64,000 bases of DNA from Bradyrhizobium sp. AUGA SZCCT0283 (GTDB lineage: Bacteria > Pseudomonadota > Alphaproteobacteria > Rhizobiales > Xanthobacteraceae): assembly GCF_018130385.1 (NCBI RefSeq), contig NZ_JAFCLU010000024.1:41950-105949 (forward strand), given 5' to 3'. The notes beneath the pieces are model-generated. The model was given only the letters and a program-made list of their open reading frames with translations. It was not told the DNA's origin and did not search any database. Shown here piece after piece: positions 41,142-50,355 of this stretch. Made by a program: the position numbers and the translations under genes. Numbering within the stretch: the first letter of the stretch is position 1; every line of letters starts with the position of its first letter.

Positions 41142-42555
41142 ACCAGCCGCCGAAGAAGAGATCACCTCGCTGCACGACCTTTCCGCGACTGACCTGATCG
41201 CGGGCTATCGCGCCAAGCAGTTCTCGCCGTCGGAAGTGCTGGAGGAAGTGATTGAGCATGTCGCGGCGTGGGAGCCGCACATCAAGGCGCTCTATCTGTT
41301 CGATCCCGACGGCGCGCGCGCCGCCGCGAAGGCCTCGACCGACCGCTGGCAGAGGGGCGAGCCCGCGGGCACGCTCGACGGCATTCCGGTCACCATCAAG
41401 GACAATATCGCCACCAAAGGTCAGCCGATCCCGCTGGGTGCCGCCAGTGTCAAGCTTATACCGGCGGAGAAGGATGCGCCGCCCGCCGCGCGGTTGCGTG
41501 AATCCGGTGCCATCATCTTCTCCAAGACCACGATGCCGGACTACGGCATGCTGTCGTCGGGCCTCTCCAGCTTCCATCCCCTCACCCGCAATCCTTGGGA
41601 CCTGACCAAGAATGCCGGCGGCTCCTCCTCCGGCGCGGGCGCGGCAGGCGCGGCCGGTTACGGCCCGCTGCATCTGGGTACCGACATCGGCGGCTCGGTG
41701 CGGCTGCCGGCTTCCTGGTGCGGGCTGGTCGCGCTGAAGCCGAGTTTTGGGCGCGTTCCGGTCGATCCGCCCTATGTCGGCCGCGTCGCCGGGCCGATGA
41801 CCCGCACCGTCGACGATGCGGCGCTGATGATGTGCGTATTGTCGAAGCCGGACCGCCGCGACGGCATGAGCCTGCCGGCGGACAGCATCAACTGGAAGGC
41901 GCACGACAAGTCTCCGCGCAAGGTTCGCATCGGGCTGATGCTCGATCCCGGCACCGGCCAGGCGCTCGAAAAGGAAGTTCGCAACGTCGCTGTCTCGGCC
42001 GCCAAGGCGTTTGAGTCCGCCGGTGCCGTCGTGACAGAAGTCGATGGCATCCTGACGCGCGAGATGCTCGACGGGCTCGACAATTTCTGGCGCGCCCGGA
42101 TGTGGGACGATCTCTCAAAACTGTCGCCCGAGCAGCGCGGCAAGACGCTGCCTTACATCCACACATGGGCCGAAGCCGCCGCGAAGCTTTCCGGCGTCGA
42201 CGTCGTCAGGGGTTTTAACGCCACGATGGCGATCCGCGCCGCCGCTGCAAAACTATTCTGCGAACTGGACTACGTGATTTCGCCGGTATCGCCGGTGGTC
42301 AACTTCCCAGCCGAATTCGCCGCTCCGATCAACGATCCGGACAAGCCGTTCGAGCACATTGCCTATACCGTGCCGTGGAACATGTCTGAAAATCCAGCGA
42401 TCTCGATCAATGGCGGTTACGACGCGAGGGGTTTCCCGATCGGCGTGCAAATCGTCGGCCGCCGCTTCGACGATCTCGGCGTGCTCGGCATGGCCAAGGC
42501 GTTCGAAGGCCTGCGCGGCCCGCAGCGGCCGTGGCCCTCGCCGCCGAAACAGTAG
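41134..42555 (+). CDS. Amidase (amidase-signature family)
   Basis: A 473-residue amidase with the Ser-cisSer-Lys triad: Lys in TIKDNIATKG (about residue 89), the Gly/Ser-rich signature NAGGSSSGAGAAGAAGYGPL (cisSer about 164) and the nucleophile Ser in GTDIGGSVRLPASWCG (about 188). It hydrolyses carboxylic amides to acid and ammonia or amine. The ATG lies inside the last codons of the M20D gene. The C-terminal half (NPAISINGGYDARGFPIGVQIVG) is typical for the family. No signal peptide. Confidence 0.93.
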   Translation: MHKPAAEEEITSLHDLSATDLIAGYRAKQFSPSEVLEEVIEHVAAWEPHIKALYLFDPDGARAAAKASTDRWQRGEPAGTLDGIPVTIKDNIATKGQPIPLGAASVKLIPAEKDAPPAARLRESGAIIFSKTTMPDYGMLSSGLSSFHPLTRNPWDLTKNAGGSSSGAGAAGAAGYGPLHLGTDIGGSVRLPASWCGLVALKPSFGRVPVDPPYVGRVAGPMTRTVDDAALMMCVLSKPDRRDGMSLPADSINWKAHDKSPRKVRIGLMLDPGTGQALEKEVRNVAVSAAKAFESAGAVVTEVDGILTREMLDGLDNFWRARMWDDLSKLSPEQRGKTLPYIHTWAEAAAKLSGVDVVRGFNATMAIRAAAAKLFCELDYVISPVSPVVNFPAEFAAPINDPDKPFEHIAYTVPWNMSENPAISINGGYDARGFPIGVQIVGRRFDDLGVLGMAKAFEGLRGPQRPWPSPPKQ

Positions 42556-42565
42556 CGACATAGAG

Positions 42566-42685
42566 CCGTCATGGCCGGGCTTGTCCCGGCCATCCACGTC
42601 TTTACGCTCTCGATGGACAGAAAGACTTGGATGCCCGGGACCCCTAGCGGAAAACGCGCTTCGCACTTTTGCCCGGGCATGACGA
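42566..42685. repeat. Intergenic palindrome, GTCATGGCCGGGC family, copy 1
   Basis: Outer arms CCGTCATGGCCGGGC and GCCCGGGCATGACG. The left side holds GGCCGGGCTTGTCCCGGCC, itself a hairpin. A related copy is at 52743-52868. Confidence 0.75.
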
Positions 42686-42726
42686 TGCGTTGAGCAGTCA
42701 AACAAGAACACAAAGGAAGGAACCCC

Positions 42727-43613
<887 letters not shown>

Positions 43614-43617
<4 letters not shown>

Positions 43618-44291
43618 GCGGCCGATCCGCATCGGCCAACGCGACGCAAGACGGCGTCGTCCTGCTGCATGGCATCAGCAGGACGACGCGATCGTTTCGA
43701 AAGATGCAGACGGCGCTGGCAGACGCCGGCTTCGCCACCCTCAACCAGGACTATGCGAGCCGCCGGAAGGCGCTGGACGCGCTGGCCGAGGATATTCATC
43801 CCTCCATCCAGCGTTTTGCCGATGGCGTCGATGGCGCCGTCCATTTCGTCTGCCATTCCATGGGCGGCTTGCTGGCGCGCGTGTATATCGCGAGGCACCG
43901 GCCCAAACGTTTGGGCCGGGTGGTGATGCTCGGCACGCCGAACAGCGGCAGCGAGATCGCCGACCGGCTCAGGCATTTCAGACCTTACCGCGCCTTCTTC
44001 GGACCGGCGGGACAGCAACTCGGAACGCAGCGGAATGCAGCGGTCAGTGCGCTGTTTCCGCCGGTCGACTATCCCGTCGGCATCATCGCCGGAAATCGGT
44101 CGATCTATCCGATCACATCAGCATTCCTGCCGAAGCCACATGACGGACGGGTATCGGTGGCGAACACCAAACTCGACGCGATGGCGGACCACATCGTCAT
44201 CCGCACCTCGCACCCGTGGCTGGTGCGCAATAGCGTCGCGATCGAGCAGACGATTGCATTTCTGCGGGATGGGAAGTTCGTGAGCCGCTAG
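43614..44291 (+). CDS. Alpha/beta hydrolase, triacylglycerol-lipase-like
   Basis: A 225-residue serine hydrolase: HGISRTTRSFRKMQTAL (oxyanion region), the nucleophile elbow FVCHSMGGLLARVYIAR (Ser near residue 81) and the lipase-type MLGTPNSGSEIADRLRH. The fold resembles short lipases without a lid; there is no signal peptide, so it is probably cytosolic. Starts with GTG overlapping the crotonase stop by 4 bp. The catalytic His is probably in the C-terminal SHPWLVRN stretch. Substrate unknown. Confidence 0.85.
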
Positions 44292-44297
44292 GTAACG

Positions 44298-44382
44298 CCG
44301 TCATTGCGAGGAGCGAAGCGACGAAGCAATCCATTCTTCCGTTGCAGCACGATGGATTGCTTCGCTTCGCTCGCAATGACGG
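44298..44382. repeat. Intergenic palindrome, GTCATTGCGAG family, copy 1
   Basis: Arms CCGTCATTGCGAGgaGCGAAGCG and CGCTTCGCTCGCAATGACGG around a variable centre. It separates convergent genes and may stop transcription from both sides. Other copies at 47983, 48720 and 58535. Confidence 0.85.
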
Positions 44383-44390
44383 CGACGATT

Positions 44391-45365
44391 CTACCCCATC
44401 GTCAGCGCCACCCGACCAATCGCCTTTCGATCGATGAGAAGCCGCATCGCTTTTGCGTAATCTTCCAGCGGCAGCCGGTGCGAGACGTTGGGACGGATCT
44501 TTCCGGCTTCCGCCCATTCCGTCAGCGCCTTGATCCTGACCGCGCCGAGCGCGGGATTTCTCCGCACCGCTTCGCCGGCGCGGACGCCGAGCACACTGGC
44601 GCCCTTGATCATCAGGAGATTGGTCTTCGCAAGCCCGATGCCGCCGGTAAAGCCGATGACCAGCAGCCGTGCACCCCAGTTGATGCAGCGCATCGAGTTC
44701 TCGAACACTTCACCGCCGACGGGATCGAATACCACGTCCGCGCCCTGCCCGTCGGTGATGCGCTTGACGGCATCACGGAACGGCTCCTTGTCGTAACGGA
44801 TGAGATGATCGGCACCCCTCGCCTTCGCAATCGCAAGCTTCTCGTCGCTCGAAGCGGTTGCGATCACCGTCGCGCCTAGCATCTTGCCCATCTCGACGGC
44901 CGCGAGCCCAACGCCGCCGCCCGCGCCGTGCACCAGCAGCACCTCGCCCGGCTGAATCCGCCCGCGGTCGATCAGCGCGTGATAGGCGGTGCCGTGGCCG
45001 GCCAGAAATGTCGCGCCTTCCGCGTAATCCAATGTCGACGGCAGGCGCACGAGCTGCGAGGGCGTAGCGACCGCTTCATCGGAATAGGCGCCGTGCCGCA
45101 TCTTGACGATCACCCGATCGCCGACCGCGACACCCTCGGCTGCGTTGACCTCGACCACATCGCCGGCAGCTTCGACGCCCGGCGTAAACGGCAGCGGCGG
45201 CTTGAGCTGGTACTCGCCCGCCGCCATCAAAATATCCGGGAAATTAATTCCGGCGGCGCGGAGGGCGACGCGCACCTGCCCGGGGGCCAAGGGTGCGGCG
45301 GCAAATGTTTCCAGGCGCAGGCTCTCGGGCGGGCCGAGTTCGCGGCAGACGACGGCCTTCGGCAT
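44391..45365 (-). CDS. NADPH:quinone oxidoreductase-family (zinc-free MDR) protein
   Basis: A 324-residue medium-chain dehydrogenase/reductase without the structural or catalytic zinc Cys. AAGINFPDILMAAGEYQLKPPLPFTPG opens the catalytic domain; the Rossmann motif LVHGAGGGVGLAAVEMGKML (AxGGVG type) binds NADPH; VVFDPVGGEVFENSMR follows. It reduces quinones or enoyl-thioesters. Its start overlaps the stop of the isomerase gene upstream by one base (TGATG), so they are co-translated. Cytosolic. Confidence 0.9.
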   Translation of the reverse strand: MPKAVVCRELGPPESLRLETFAAAPLAPGQVRVALRAAGINFPDILMAAGEYQLKPPLPFTPGVEAAGDVVEVNAAEGVAVGDRVIVKMRHGAYSDEAVATPSQLVRLPSTLDYAEGATFLAGHGTAYHALIDRGRIQPGEVLLVHGAGGGVGLAAVEMGKMLGATVIATASSDEKLAIAKARGADHLIRYDKEPFRDAVKRITDGQGADVVFDPVGGEVFENSMRCINWGARLLVIGFTGGIGLAKTNLLMIKGASVLGVRAGEAVRRNPALGAVRIKALTEWAEAGKIRPNVSHRLPLEDYAKAMRLLIDRKAIGRVALTMG

Positions 45366-45973
45366 CAGGCAGCCCGCGCTTTCAGGCGCTCCAGCGCTTC
45401 GCGGATCAGCGGCATCCGGTCGTTGCCGAAATACATGTCGGTCTTGTCGACGAAGATCGTCGGCGAACCAAAACCGCCGCGCGCCATCACTTCATCGGTA
45501 TTGGCCTTGAGCTGGTCCTTGATCGCCTGCTGGCCTATCCCATCGAAAAATTTGACGTGATCGACGCCGGCCTTCTTGCAGACCTCCGTCAGCACCGAGT
45601 CCTGCGAGATGTCCTTGTCGTTACCCCAATAGGCCTCGAACACGGCGGTCGCAAACGGCACCATCTCCTGACCAAGCCAGATGCAGCCGCGCATCGCTTT
45701 CACGCTGTTCACGGGAAATACCGTCGGTGGCATCTTGATCGCAAGGCCTGCCGAGTGCGCCCAGTCGGCGAGATCCTTTTTCATGTAGCGCGCCTTCAGC
45801 GGCACCGGCGTCTCGCGCTGCGCGTAGACGCTGGGGTTCACAGTATTGAAGATGCCGCCGACCAGGATCGGGCGCCAGGAGATCTCGACGCCGAGCTCCT
45901 TTGCCAGCGGCTGGATGTTATGGAAGGCGAGATAGGTCCAGGGACTGGAGCAGTCGAAGAAGAATTCGATCAT
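45365..45973 (-). CDS. DsbA-family isomerase, 2-hydroxychromene-2-carboxylate isomerase-like
   Basis: A 202-residue kappa-class GST/DsbA-fold protein. It opens with IEFFFDCSSPWTYLAFHNI, in which a Ser replaces the thioredoxin CxxC, and has VEISWRPILVGGIFNTVNP and ARGGFGSPTIFVDKTDMYFGND, all typical of HCCA isomerases. These use glutathione to isomerise a chromene ring in naphthalene breakdown; a wider thioredoxin-like role is possible. The ATG at 45973 has AAGGAAA upstream. First gene of a pair with the quinone oxidoreductase. Confidence 0.85.
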   Translation of the reverse strand: MIEFFFDCSSPWTYLAFHNIQPLAKELGVEISWRPILVGGIFNTVNPSVYAQRETPVPLKARYMKKDLADWAHSAGLAIKMPPTVFPVNSVKAMRGCIWLGQEMVPFATAVFEAYWGNDKDISQDSVLTEVCKKAGVDHVKFFDGIGQQAIKDQLKANTDEVMARGGFGSPTIFVDKTDMYFGNDRMPLIREALERLKARAA

Positions 45974-45997
45974 GGGGTTTCCTTTTTGATTTTCAAT

Positions 45998-46100
45998 CCT
46001 CATCCTGAGGAGCGGCGTCTTCGCCGCGTCTCGAAGGATGTAGGCCCGTCCGTGGCCTCATGGTTCGAGACGGCGCTGCGCGCCTCCTCACCATGAGGGT
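45998..46100. repeat. Intergenic palindrome, CTCATCCTGAGGAGC family, copy 1
   Basis: CCTCATCCTGAGGAGCGGCG at one end and GCGCCTCCTCACCATGAGGG at the other, with GTCTCGAA/TTCGAGAC inside. A shorter relative lies between groES and groEL (63046-63090). Confidence 0.7.
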
Positions 46101-46107
46101 CTGCAAT

Positions 46108-46809
46108 CTACTTCCTCCCCGCCATCTCCTTGGCACGCGCGCCGAACATGTTCCGCCGCGCCTCCTCGTCGAACGGCTCCTTCACGAACTTGCCGATCGC
46201 AAGGCCGGCCTGCACCTGCGGCCGTGCGCGGACGTCAGCGTACCAGCGCTTGACGTTCGGATAGTCGTCGAGCGTAAAGCCCTGCGCCTTGTGGGTCATG
46301 GTCCAGGGAAAGCAGGCGATATCGGCGATCGAGTAGTCGCCGGCGACATAGGCGCCGGTCTTGCCCAATTGAGTGTCGAGCACGCGGTAGAGCCGCGCCG
46401 CCTCGTCGCGGTAGCGCTCGATCGCGTACGGGATTTTCTCCGCCGCATAGAGCGCGAAATGGCCGTGCTGGCCGAGCATGGGCCCCAGCCCACTCATCTG
46501 CCACATCAGCCATTCCATGACGCGGGATCGCGCCCGCGTCTCCTTCGGCAGAAAGCGCCCGGTCTTGTCGGCGAGGTAGATCAGGATCGCGCCGGTCTCG
46601 AACACCGAGAACGGTCCCTGGCCGTCCGCGGGTTCGTGATCCACGATCGCCGGGATCCGATTATTGGGGCTGATCGCCAGAAATTCCGGCCTGAACTGCT
46701 CGCCGGCGCGGATGTTGACGGGAATGACCTGATAGGGAAGCCCGAGTTCCTCCAGCATGATCGAGATTTTCCAGCCGTTGGGCGTCGGCGCGTAGTGCAG
46801 GTCGATCAT
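46108..46809 (-). CDS. Glutathione S-transferase family protein (YghU/YfcG-like)
   Basis: A 233-residue GST. The N-terminal thioredoxin-like domain (about 1-85) has TPNGWKISIMLEELGLPYQV, the glutathione-binding SPNNRIPAIVDHEP and the SVFETGAILIYLADKTG (Glu-Thr/Ser contact). The helical C-terminal domain follows (WLMWQMSGLGPMLGQHGHF, IADIACFPWT). The NGWK start and NNRIPA motif point to the nu-class/YfcG group with disulfide reductase activity. The ATG at 46809 has GGGGAG upstream. Monocistronic. Confidence 0.9.
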   Translation of the reverse strand: MIDLHYAPTPNGWKISIMLEELGLPYQVIPVNIRAGEQFRPEFLAISPNNRIPAIVDHEPADGQGPFSVFETGAILIYLADKTGRFLPKETRARSRVMEWLMWQMSGLGPMLGQHGHFALYAAEKIPYAIERYRDEAARLYRVLDTQLGKTGAYVAGDYSIADIACFPWTMTHKAQGFTLDDYPNVKRWYADVRARPQVQAGLAIGKFVKEPFDEEARRNMFGARAKEMAGRK

Positions 46810-46957
46810 GGCTCCCCTTGCCTCGCCCTTCCTTGCGCCCCAGGCGGGATTTTGCTTGAAGACGCGCTTCGCGCTTTTGGGCGACTTTCGTTGTTCTGTA
46901 CCTTGATCATAAGACATGGCAGACAGGCGCTCAATCAGAACCGACCGGGAGGCTCCC

Positions 46958-47980
46958 ATGCTGTTTCCAACCACGATTGCAGGCTCCTTGCCGAAGCCGG
47001 AATGGCTGGCCGAGCCCAATACGCTGTGGGCCCCCTGGAAATCGAAAGGCGACGAGCTCGCCCGCGCCAAGCGCGACGCTACTCTGCTGGCGGTGAAGCT
47101 GCAGGAGGATGCCGGCGTCGATATCGTCACCGAGGGCGAGCAGGCCCGCCAACATTTCGTCCATGGCTTTCTGGAGAAGGTCGAGGGCATCGATTTCGCC
47201 CACAAGGTCGAGATGGGCATTCGCAAAGACCGCTACAAGGCGATGGTGCCGCAGGTGACAGCGCCGCTGACACTGAAGGGCCGCGTCCATGCCGACGAAG
47301 CCCGCGTCGCCCGCACCCACACCACCCGCAAACTGAAATTCACCCTGCCCGGCCCGATGACCATCGCCGACACCGTCGCGGACAAATATTACGGCGACAA
47401 AGTCAAGATGGCGTTCGCCTTCGCCGAGCTGCTCAACAACGAGGCCAAGGCGCTGCAGGCCGACGGCGTCGACGTCATCCAGTTCGACGAGCCCGCCTTC
47501 AACGTCTTCATGGACGAAGTCTCCGACTGGGGCATAAGAGCGCTGGAACGCGCCGCCGAAGGCCTGACCTGCACCACCGCCGTGCACATCTGCTACGGCT
47601 ACGGCATCAAGGCCAATACCGACTGGAAGCAGACGCTGGGCAGCGAGTGGCGGCAATATGAGGACATTTTCCCGGCGATCGCAAAAAGCCCGATCCAGCA
47701 GGTCGCGATCGAGTGCCGCAATTCAAAGGTGCCGCTGGATCTGCTGGCGCTGCTCCCCGGCAAGGTCGTCCAGGCCGGCGTGATCGACGTCGCCAGCGAC
47801 ACGGTGGAAACGGCCGAGGACGTCGTGAAGGTGATCGAGGCGGTGTCGAAATTCGTGCCGAAGAGCAACATCGTCGCGACCACCAATTGCGGCATGGCGC
47901 CGATGCGGCGCGATATTGCGGAAGCCAAGTTAATGGCGCTGGGTGCGGGTGCGAGGCTGGCAAGGCAGAAGTTGGGGTAG
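46958..47980 (+). CDS. Short MetE-like (cobalamin-independent) methionine synthase
   Basis: A 340-residue protein corresponding to the C-terminal catalytic half of MetE. TIAGSLPKPEWLAEP is the start of the barrel, GPMTIADTVADKYYGD lies mid-barrel and IQFDEPAFNVFMDE is the substrate-binding block. Zn ligands are likely in HICYGYG (His, Cys) and TTNCGMAPM (Cys). The N-terminal half of full-length MetE is absent. It transfers a methyl group to homocysteine; small core enzymes of this kind often use a donor other than folate triglutamate. The ATG at 46958 has GGGAGG. No riboswitch-like leader was seen. Confidence 0.9.
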   Translation: MLFPTTIAGSLPKPEWLAEPNTLWAPWKSKGDELARAKRDATLLAVKLQEDAGVDIVTEGEQARQHFVHGFLEKVEGIDFAHKVEMGIRKDRYKAMVPQVTAPLTLKGRVHADEARVARTHTTRKLKFTLPGPMTIADTVADKYYGDKVKMAFAFAELLNNEAKALQADGVDVIQFDEPAFNVFMDEVSDWGIRALERAAEGLTCTTAVHICYGYGIKANTDWKQTLGSEWRQYEDIFPAIAKSPIQQVAIECRNSKVPLDLLALLPGKVVQAGVIDVASDTVETAEDVVKVIEAVSKFVPKSNIVATTNCGMAPMRRDIAEAKLMALGAGARLARQKLG

Positions 47981-47982
47981 TT

Positions 47983-48067
47983 CCGTCATTGCGAGCGAAG
48001 CGAAGCAATCCATAGTCTCGCGCAGGAGGTATGGATTGCTTCGTCGCTTCGCTCCTCGCAATGACGG
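47983..48067. repeat. Intergenic palindrome, GTCATTGCGAG family, copy 2
   Basis: CCGTCATTGCGAGCGAAGCG and CGCTTCGCTCCTCGCAATGACGG-type arms between the MetE-like gene and a convergent gene. Confidence 0.85.
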
Positions 48068-48077
48068 AGTGAAACCG

Positions 48078-48695
48078 CTAGCCCATTGCACTCGGATGCA
48101 GCACTGGGCGATACCCCGCACTCAGCGCGCGCAACGTCGACGGCGGTGTCAACAGCACCGCGTCCTCGATCGCGCCGTCCGCCTTGCGATAGCCAGCCAT
48201 CGACCATCGCAACCCCCTGCCCTGCAGGATCAGAAAATTCGCTTCGCCCCGTTGCACCATCGCGCCATCAGGCAATTGCGCCACCGGCACCGGCAGCGGA
48301 TGCAGCCGCTTCCTGCCGCGCTCCAGCCGCTCGCTATGCAGTACGGCGTCCATCTCCCGCGCGCGAATATTTTTCACGCCATTGCCCTCCTCCCAGGCCG
48401 CGCGAAAACGATTGGCGTCGTCGCGGCGGCAGAAGAAGCATGGGCGATGGCCGGCGGCGAATGCGGTGGCCTCGTCGAGAAAGAACAGCTCGGTCCAGCT
48501 TCGCCCACCCATCACCTTGCGCCGCCAGCCCCGGAATTCGCAGACGCAGGTGATCCACGCCGGACTTGACCAGCGCTTCTTCAATAAGGTCCTGGTCGCG
48601 GGATCGTGGATGATGCCGCGGTTGCCGGTGAACAGGCCGCGATGCGGAGTGGCGATGATGTCGCCGGTGGGCGTGACGCGGTTTTGAAGGGGCAT
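48078..48695 (-). CDS. Conserved protein with a CxxC motif, function unknown
   Basis: A 205-residue soluble protein. The N-terminal part has PTGDIIATPHRGLFTGNRGIIHD and WITCVCEFRGWRRKVMG; in the middle GHRPCFFCRRDDANRFRAAW carries a CxxC pair that could hold a metal or form a disulfide; later comes VAQLPDGAMVQRGEANFLILQ. I do not recognise a named family. The ATG at 48695 is the first of the frame, with a weak ribosome-binding site. Flanked on both sides by GTCATTGCGAG palindromes. Confidence 0.65.
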   Translation of the reverse strand: MPLQNRVTPTGDIIATPHRGLFTGNRGIIHDPATRTLLKKRWSSPAWITCVCEFRGWRRKVMGGRSWTELFFLDEATAFAAGHRPCFFCRRDDANRFRAAWEEGNGVKNIRAREMDAVLHSERLERGRKRLHPLPVPVAQLPDGAMVQRGEANFLILQGRGLRWSMAGYRKADGAIEDAVLLTPPSTLRALSAGYRPVLHPSAMG

Positions 48696-48719
48696 GAAAG
48701 GCTCAAGCCATTGCCACCA

Positions 48720-48802
48720 CCGTCATTGCGAGGAGCGAAGCGACGAAGCAATCCATACATCTCCGCGGCGGCATGGATTGCTTCGCTTCGCTCGCAATAA
48801 CG
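48720..48802. repeat. Intergenic palindrome, GTCATTGCGAG family, copy 3
   Basis: CGTCATTGCGAGgaGCGAAGCG and CGCTTCGCTCGCAATAACG arms, 83 bp, between two minus-strand genes. Confidence 0.85.
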
Positions 48803-48821
48803 AGACCATCACCCCGCCCCG

Positions 48822-49331
48822 TCACGGACGGATCGGTGGCTGGAACGACAGCGCGGTGTCCCAGGGAAAATGGATCCAGGTATCCTGCGACACTTCCGTA
48901 ATAAACGTATCGACCAGCGGCTTGCCCTGCGGCTTGGCATAGACGGCCGCGAAATGCGCGTCCGGCATCATCGAACGCACCAGCCGCCCGGTCTTGCCGG
49001 TGTCGACGAGGTCGTCGACGATCAACAGGCCCTTGCCGGTCCCGCCGCCGAGCTTTACCACGTCAGCCGAAACGCCCTTGAGAACCTTCAGGTCGCCCTG
49101 CTTGGTATGGTCGTAGCTGGCGATGCAGACGGTATCGATGATGCGAATGCCGAGCTCGCGCGCCACGATGGCCGCCGGCACCAGCCCACCGCGGGTAATC
49201 GCGATGATGGCATGAAACGGCCCGACCTCGTTGAGCCGCCAGGTCAGCGCCCGGCAATCCCGGTGAAACTGATCCCAGGAAACCGGAAAGGCTTTTTCCG
49301 GCGGCGGAGTGGCTTTTTCGCGCGCGGTCAT
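48822..49331 (-). CDS. gpt: Xanthine phosphoribosyltransferase
   Basis: A 169-residue purine phosphoribosyltransferase of the Gpt type. FHAIIAITRGGLVPAAIVARELG is the N-terminal substrate block; the PRPP motif is GLLIVDDLVDTGKTGRLVR; VYAKPQGKPLVDTFITEVSQDTWIHFPWD is the C-terminal lid with the conserved Trp that stacks on the base. It salvages xanthine and guanine to nucleotides at the membrane face. The ATG at 49331 has GGAG eight bases upstream and is preferred to the longer frame. Confidence 0.93.
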   Translation of the reverse strand: MTAREKATPPPEKAFPVSWDQFHRDCRALTWRLNEVGPFHAIIAITRGGLVPAAIVARELGIRIIDTVCIASYDHTKQGDLKVLKGVSADVVKLGGGTGKGLLIVDDLVDTGKTGRLVRSMMPDAHFAAVYAKPQGKPLVDTFITEVSQDTWIHFPWDTALSFQPPIRP

Positions 49332-49403
49332 GAGCGCGCTCCAGAACAATCGATCACTCCTGTCTCCCGTATTGCGAACTTCGAAACCGGATCACGCGCG
49401 AGG

Positions 49404-50135
49404 CTACCTCGGGATGCTTGCCAGCATCTCCTTCACCGCGGCCATCGCGGCGTTGAGCTTTTCGGGATCGCGGGAGCGGACGACGAGGTTGGTGTTCGGC
49501 TTCTTGTCCTCGTCCATGAACGGATAGCTGCCGATGATGGTGTCCGGGTGCGCATTGGCGATCTCGCGCAGCGGCCCGCCGATGTCGCCTTCCCGCGCAT
49601 TGGCGCGGACCGAATCCGAGAGCATCCGCACGCCCGATTTCAGCTTGGGCGCGACGATGTCCATCATCGCCTGCATGATCGAAGGGATGCCCGCCATCAC
49701 GATGACGTTGCCGAGCTTGAAACCCGGCGCCAGGATGGTCGCGCTCTGGATCAATTCGGCGCCGTCGGGCACGCGTGCCATGCGCAGCCGCGCCTCGTTC
49801 AGGTCCTGCTCGGTCCAGCGCTCGCGGAACCGCGCCACCACCTCGGGGTGATGGTCGATGCGGACGCCGAACGCTTTCGCAACGCTGTCGGCGGTGATGT
49901 CATCATGGGTCGGCCCGATGCCACCGGTCGTGAAGACGTAATCGTAGCGATGCCGCAGTGCATCAAGGGCTGCGATGATGTCGGCCTCGTCGTCGGCGAC
50001 GACACGGACCTCCTTGAGGTCGATCCCGATATTGGTCAGGTACTCGGCGATGAAGCCGATGTTCTTGTCCTTGGTCCGGCCGGACAGGATCTCGTCGCCA
50101 ATGACCAGAATACCCGCCGTGACGATCTCGCTCAT
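49404..50135 (-). CDS. CinA N-terminal/MoaB-like molybdopterin-binding protein
   Basis: A 243-residue protein with a MoCF_biosynth (molybdopterin-binding) domain: AGILVIGDEILSGRTKDKN at the N terminus, VFTTGGIGPTHDDITAD (the GGxGPTxDD nucleotide-cofactor motif) and FKLGNVIVMAGIPSIMQAM. This is the COG1058 part of CinA; the C-terminal amidase (PncC) domain is absent. Stand-alone versions have been linked to NMN/ADP-ribose pyrophosphatase activity. The ATG at 50135 has GGAGAAG. It is 72 bp upstream of gpt on the same strand. Confidence 0.9.
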   Translation of the reverse strand: MSEIVTAGILVIGDEILSGRTKDKNIGFIAEYLTNIGIDLKEVRVVADDEADIIAALDALRHRYDYVFTTGGIGPTHDDITADSVAKAFGVRIDHHPEVVARFRERWTEQDLNEARLRMARVPDGAELIQSATILAPGFKLGNVIVMAGIPSIMQAMMDIVAPKLKSGVRMLSDSVRANAREGDIGGPLREIANAHPDTIIGSYPFMDEDKKPNTNLVVRSRDPEKLNAAMAAVKEMLASIPR

Positions 50136-50355
50136 GACTTCTCCCCACCTGTCCCCGTACCTTGCGCAAGCAACGCATTGAAGTCACGGGGGTTTGCTGC
50201 CGAAATAAGCACCCGGCAGCCTTTTTTTAGGGCAGCGCGGCCGGCTACCCACACGAAATGCCGCTGGCCAATGCATATCGCGCTGGCCCGAGCCTTGCTA
50301 CCATCCCGTGAAGTCATGCACTGTGCCGCATGGCTTCGAGAGATAGTCAGGATTT

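Noticed and set aside
39723..41165. 480-residue minus-strand frame opposite the M20D gene
   Set aside because: Same reason: no domain, overlaps three well-supported plus-strand genes.
46810..46957. Possible SAM or cobalamin riboswitch before the MetE-like gene
   Set aside because: The 148 bp lacks the conserved cores of these riboswitches, and no extended structure was found by eye.
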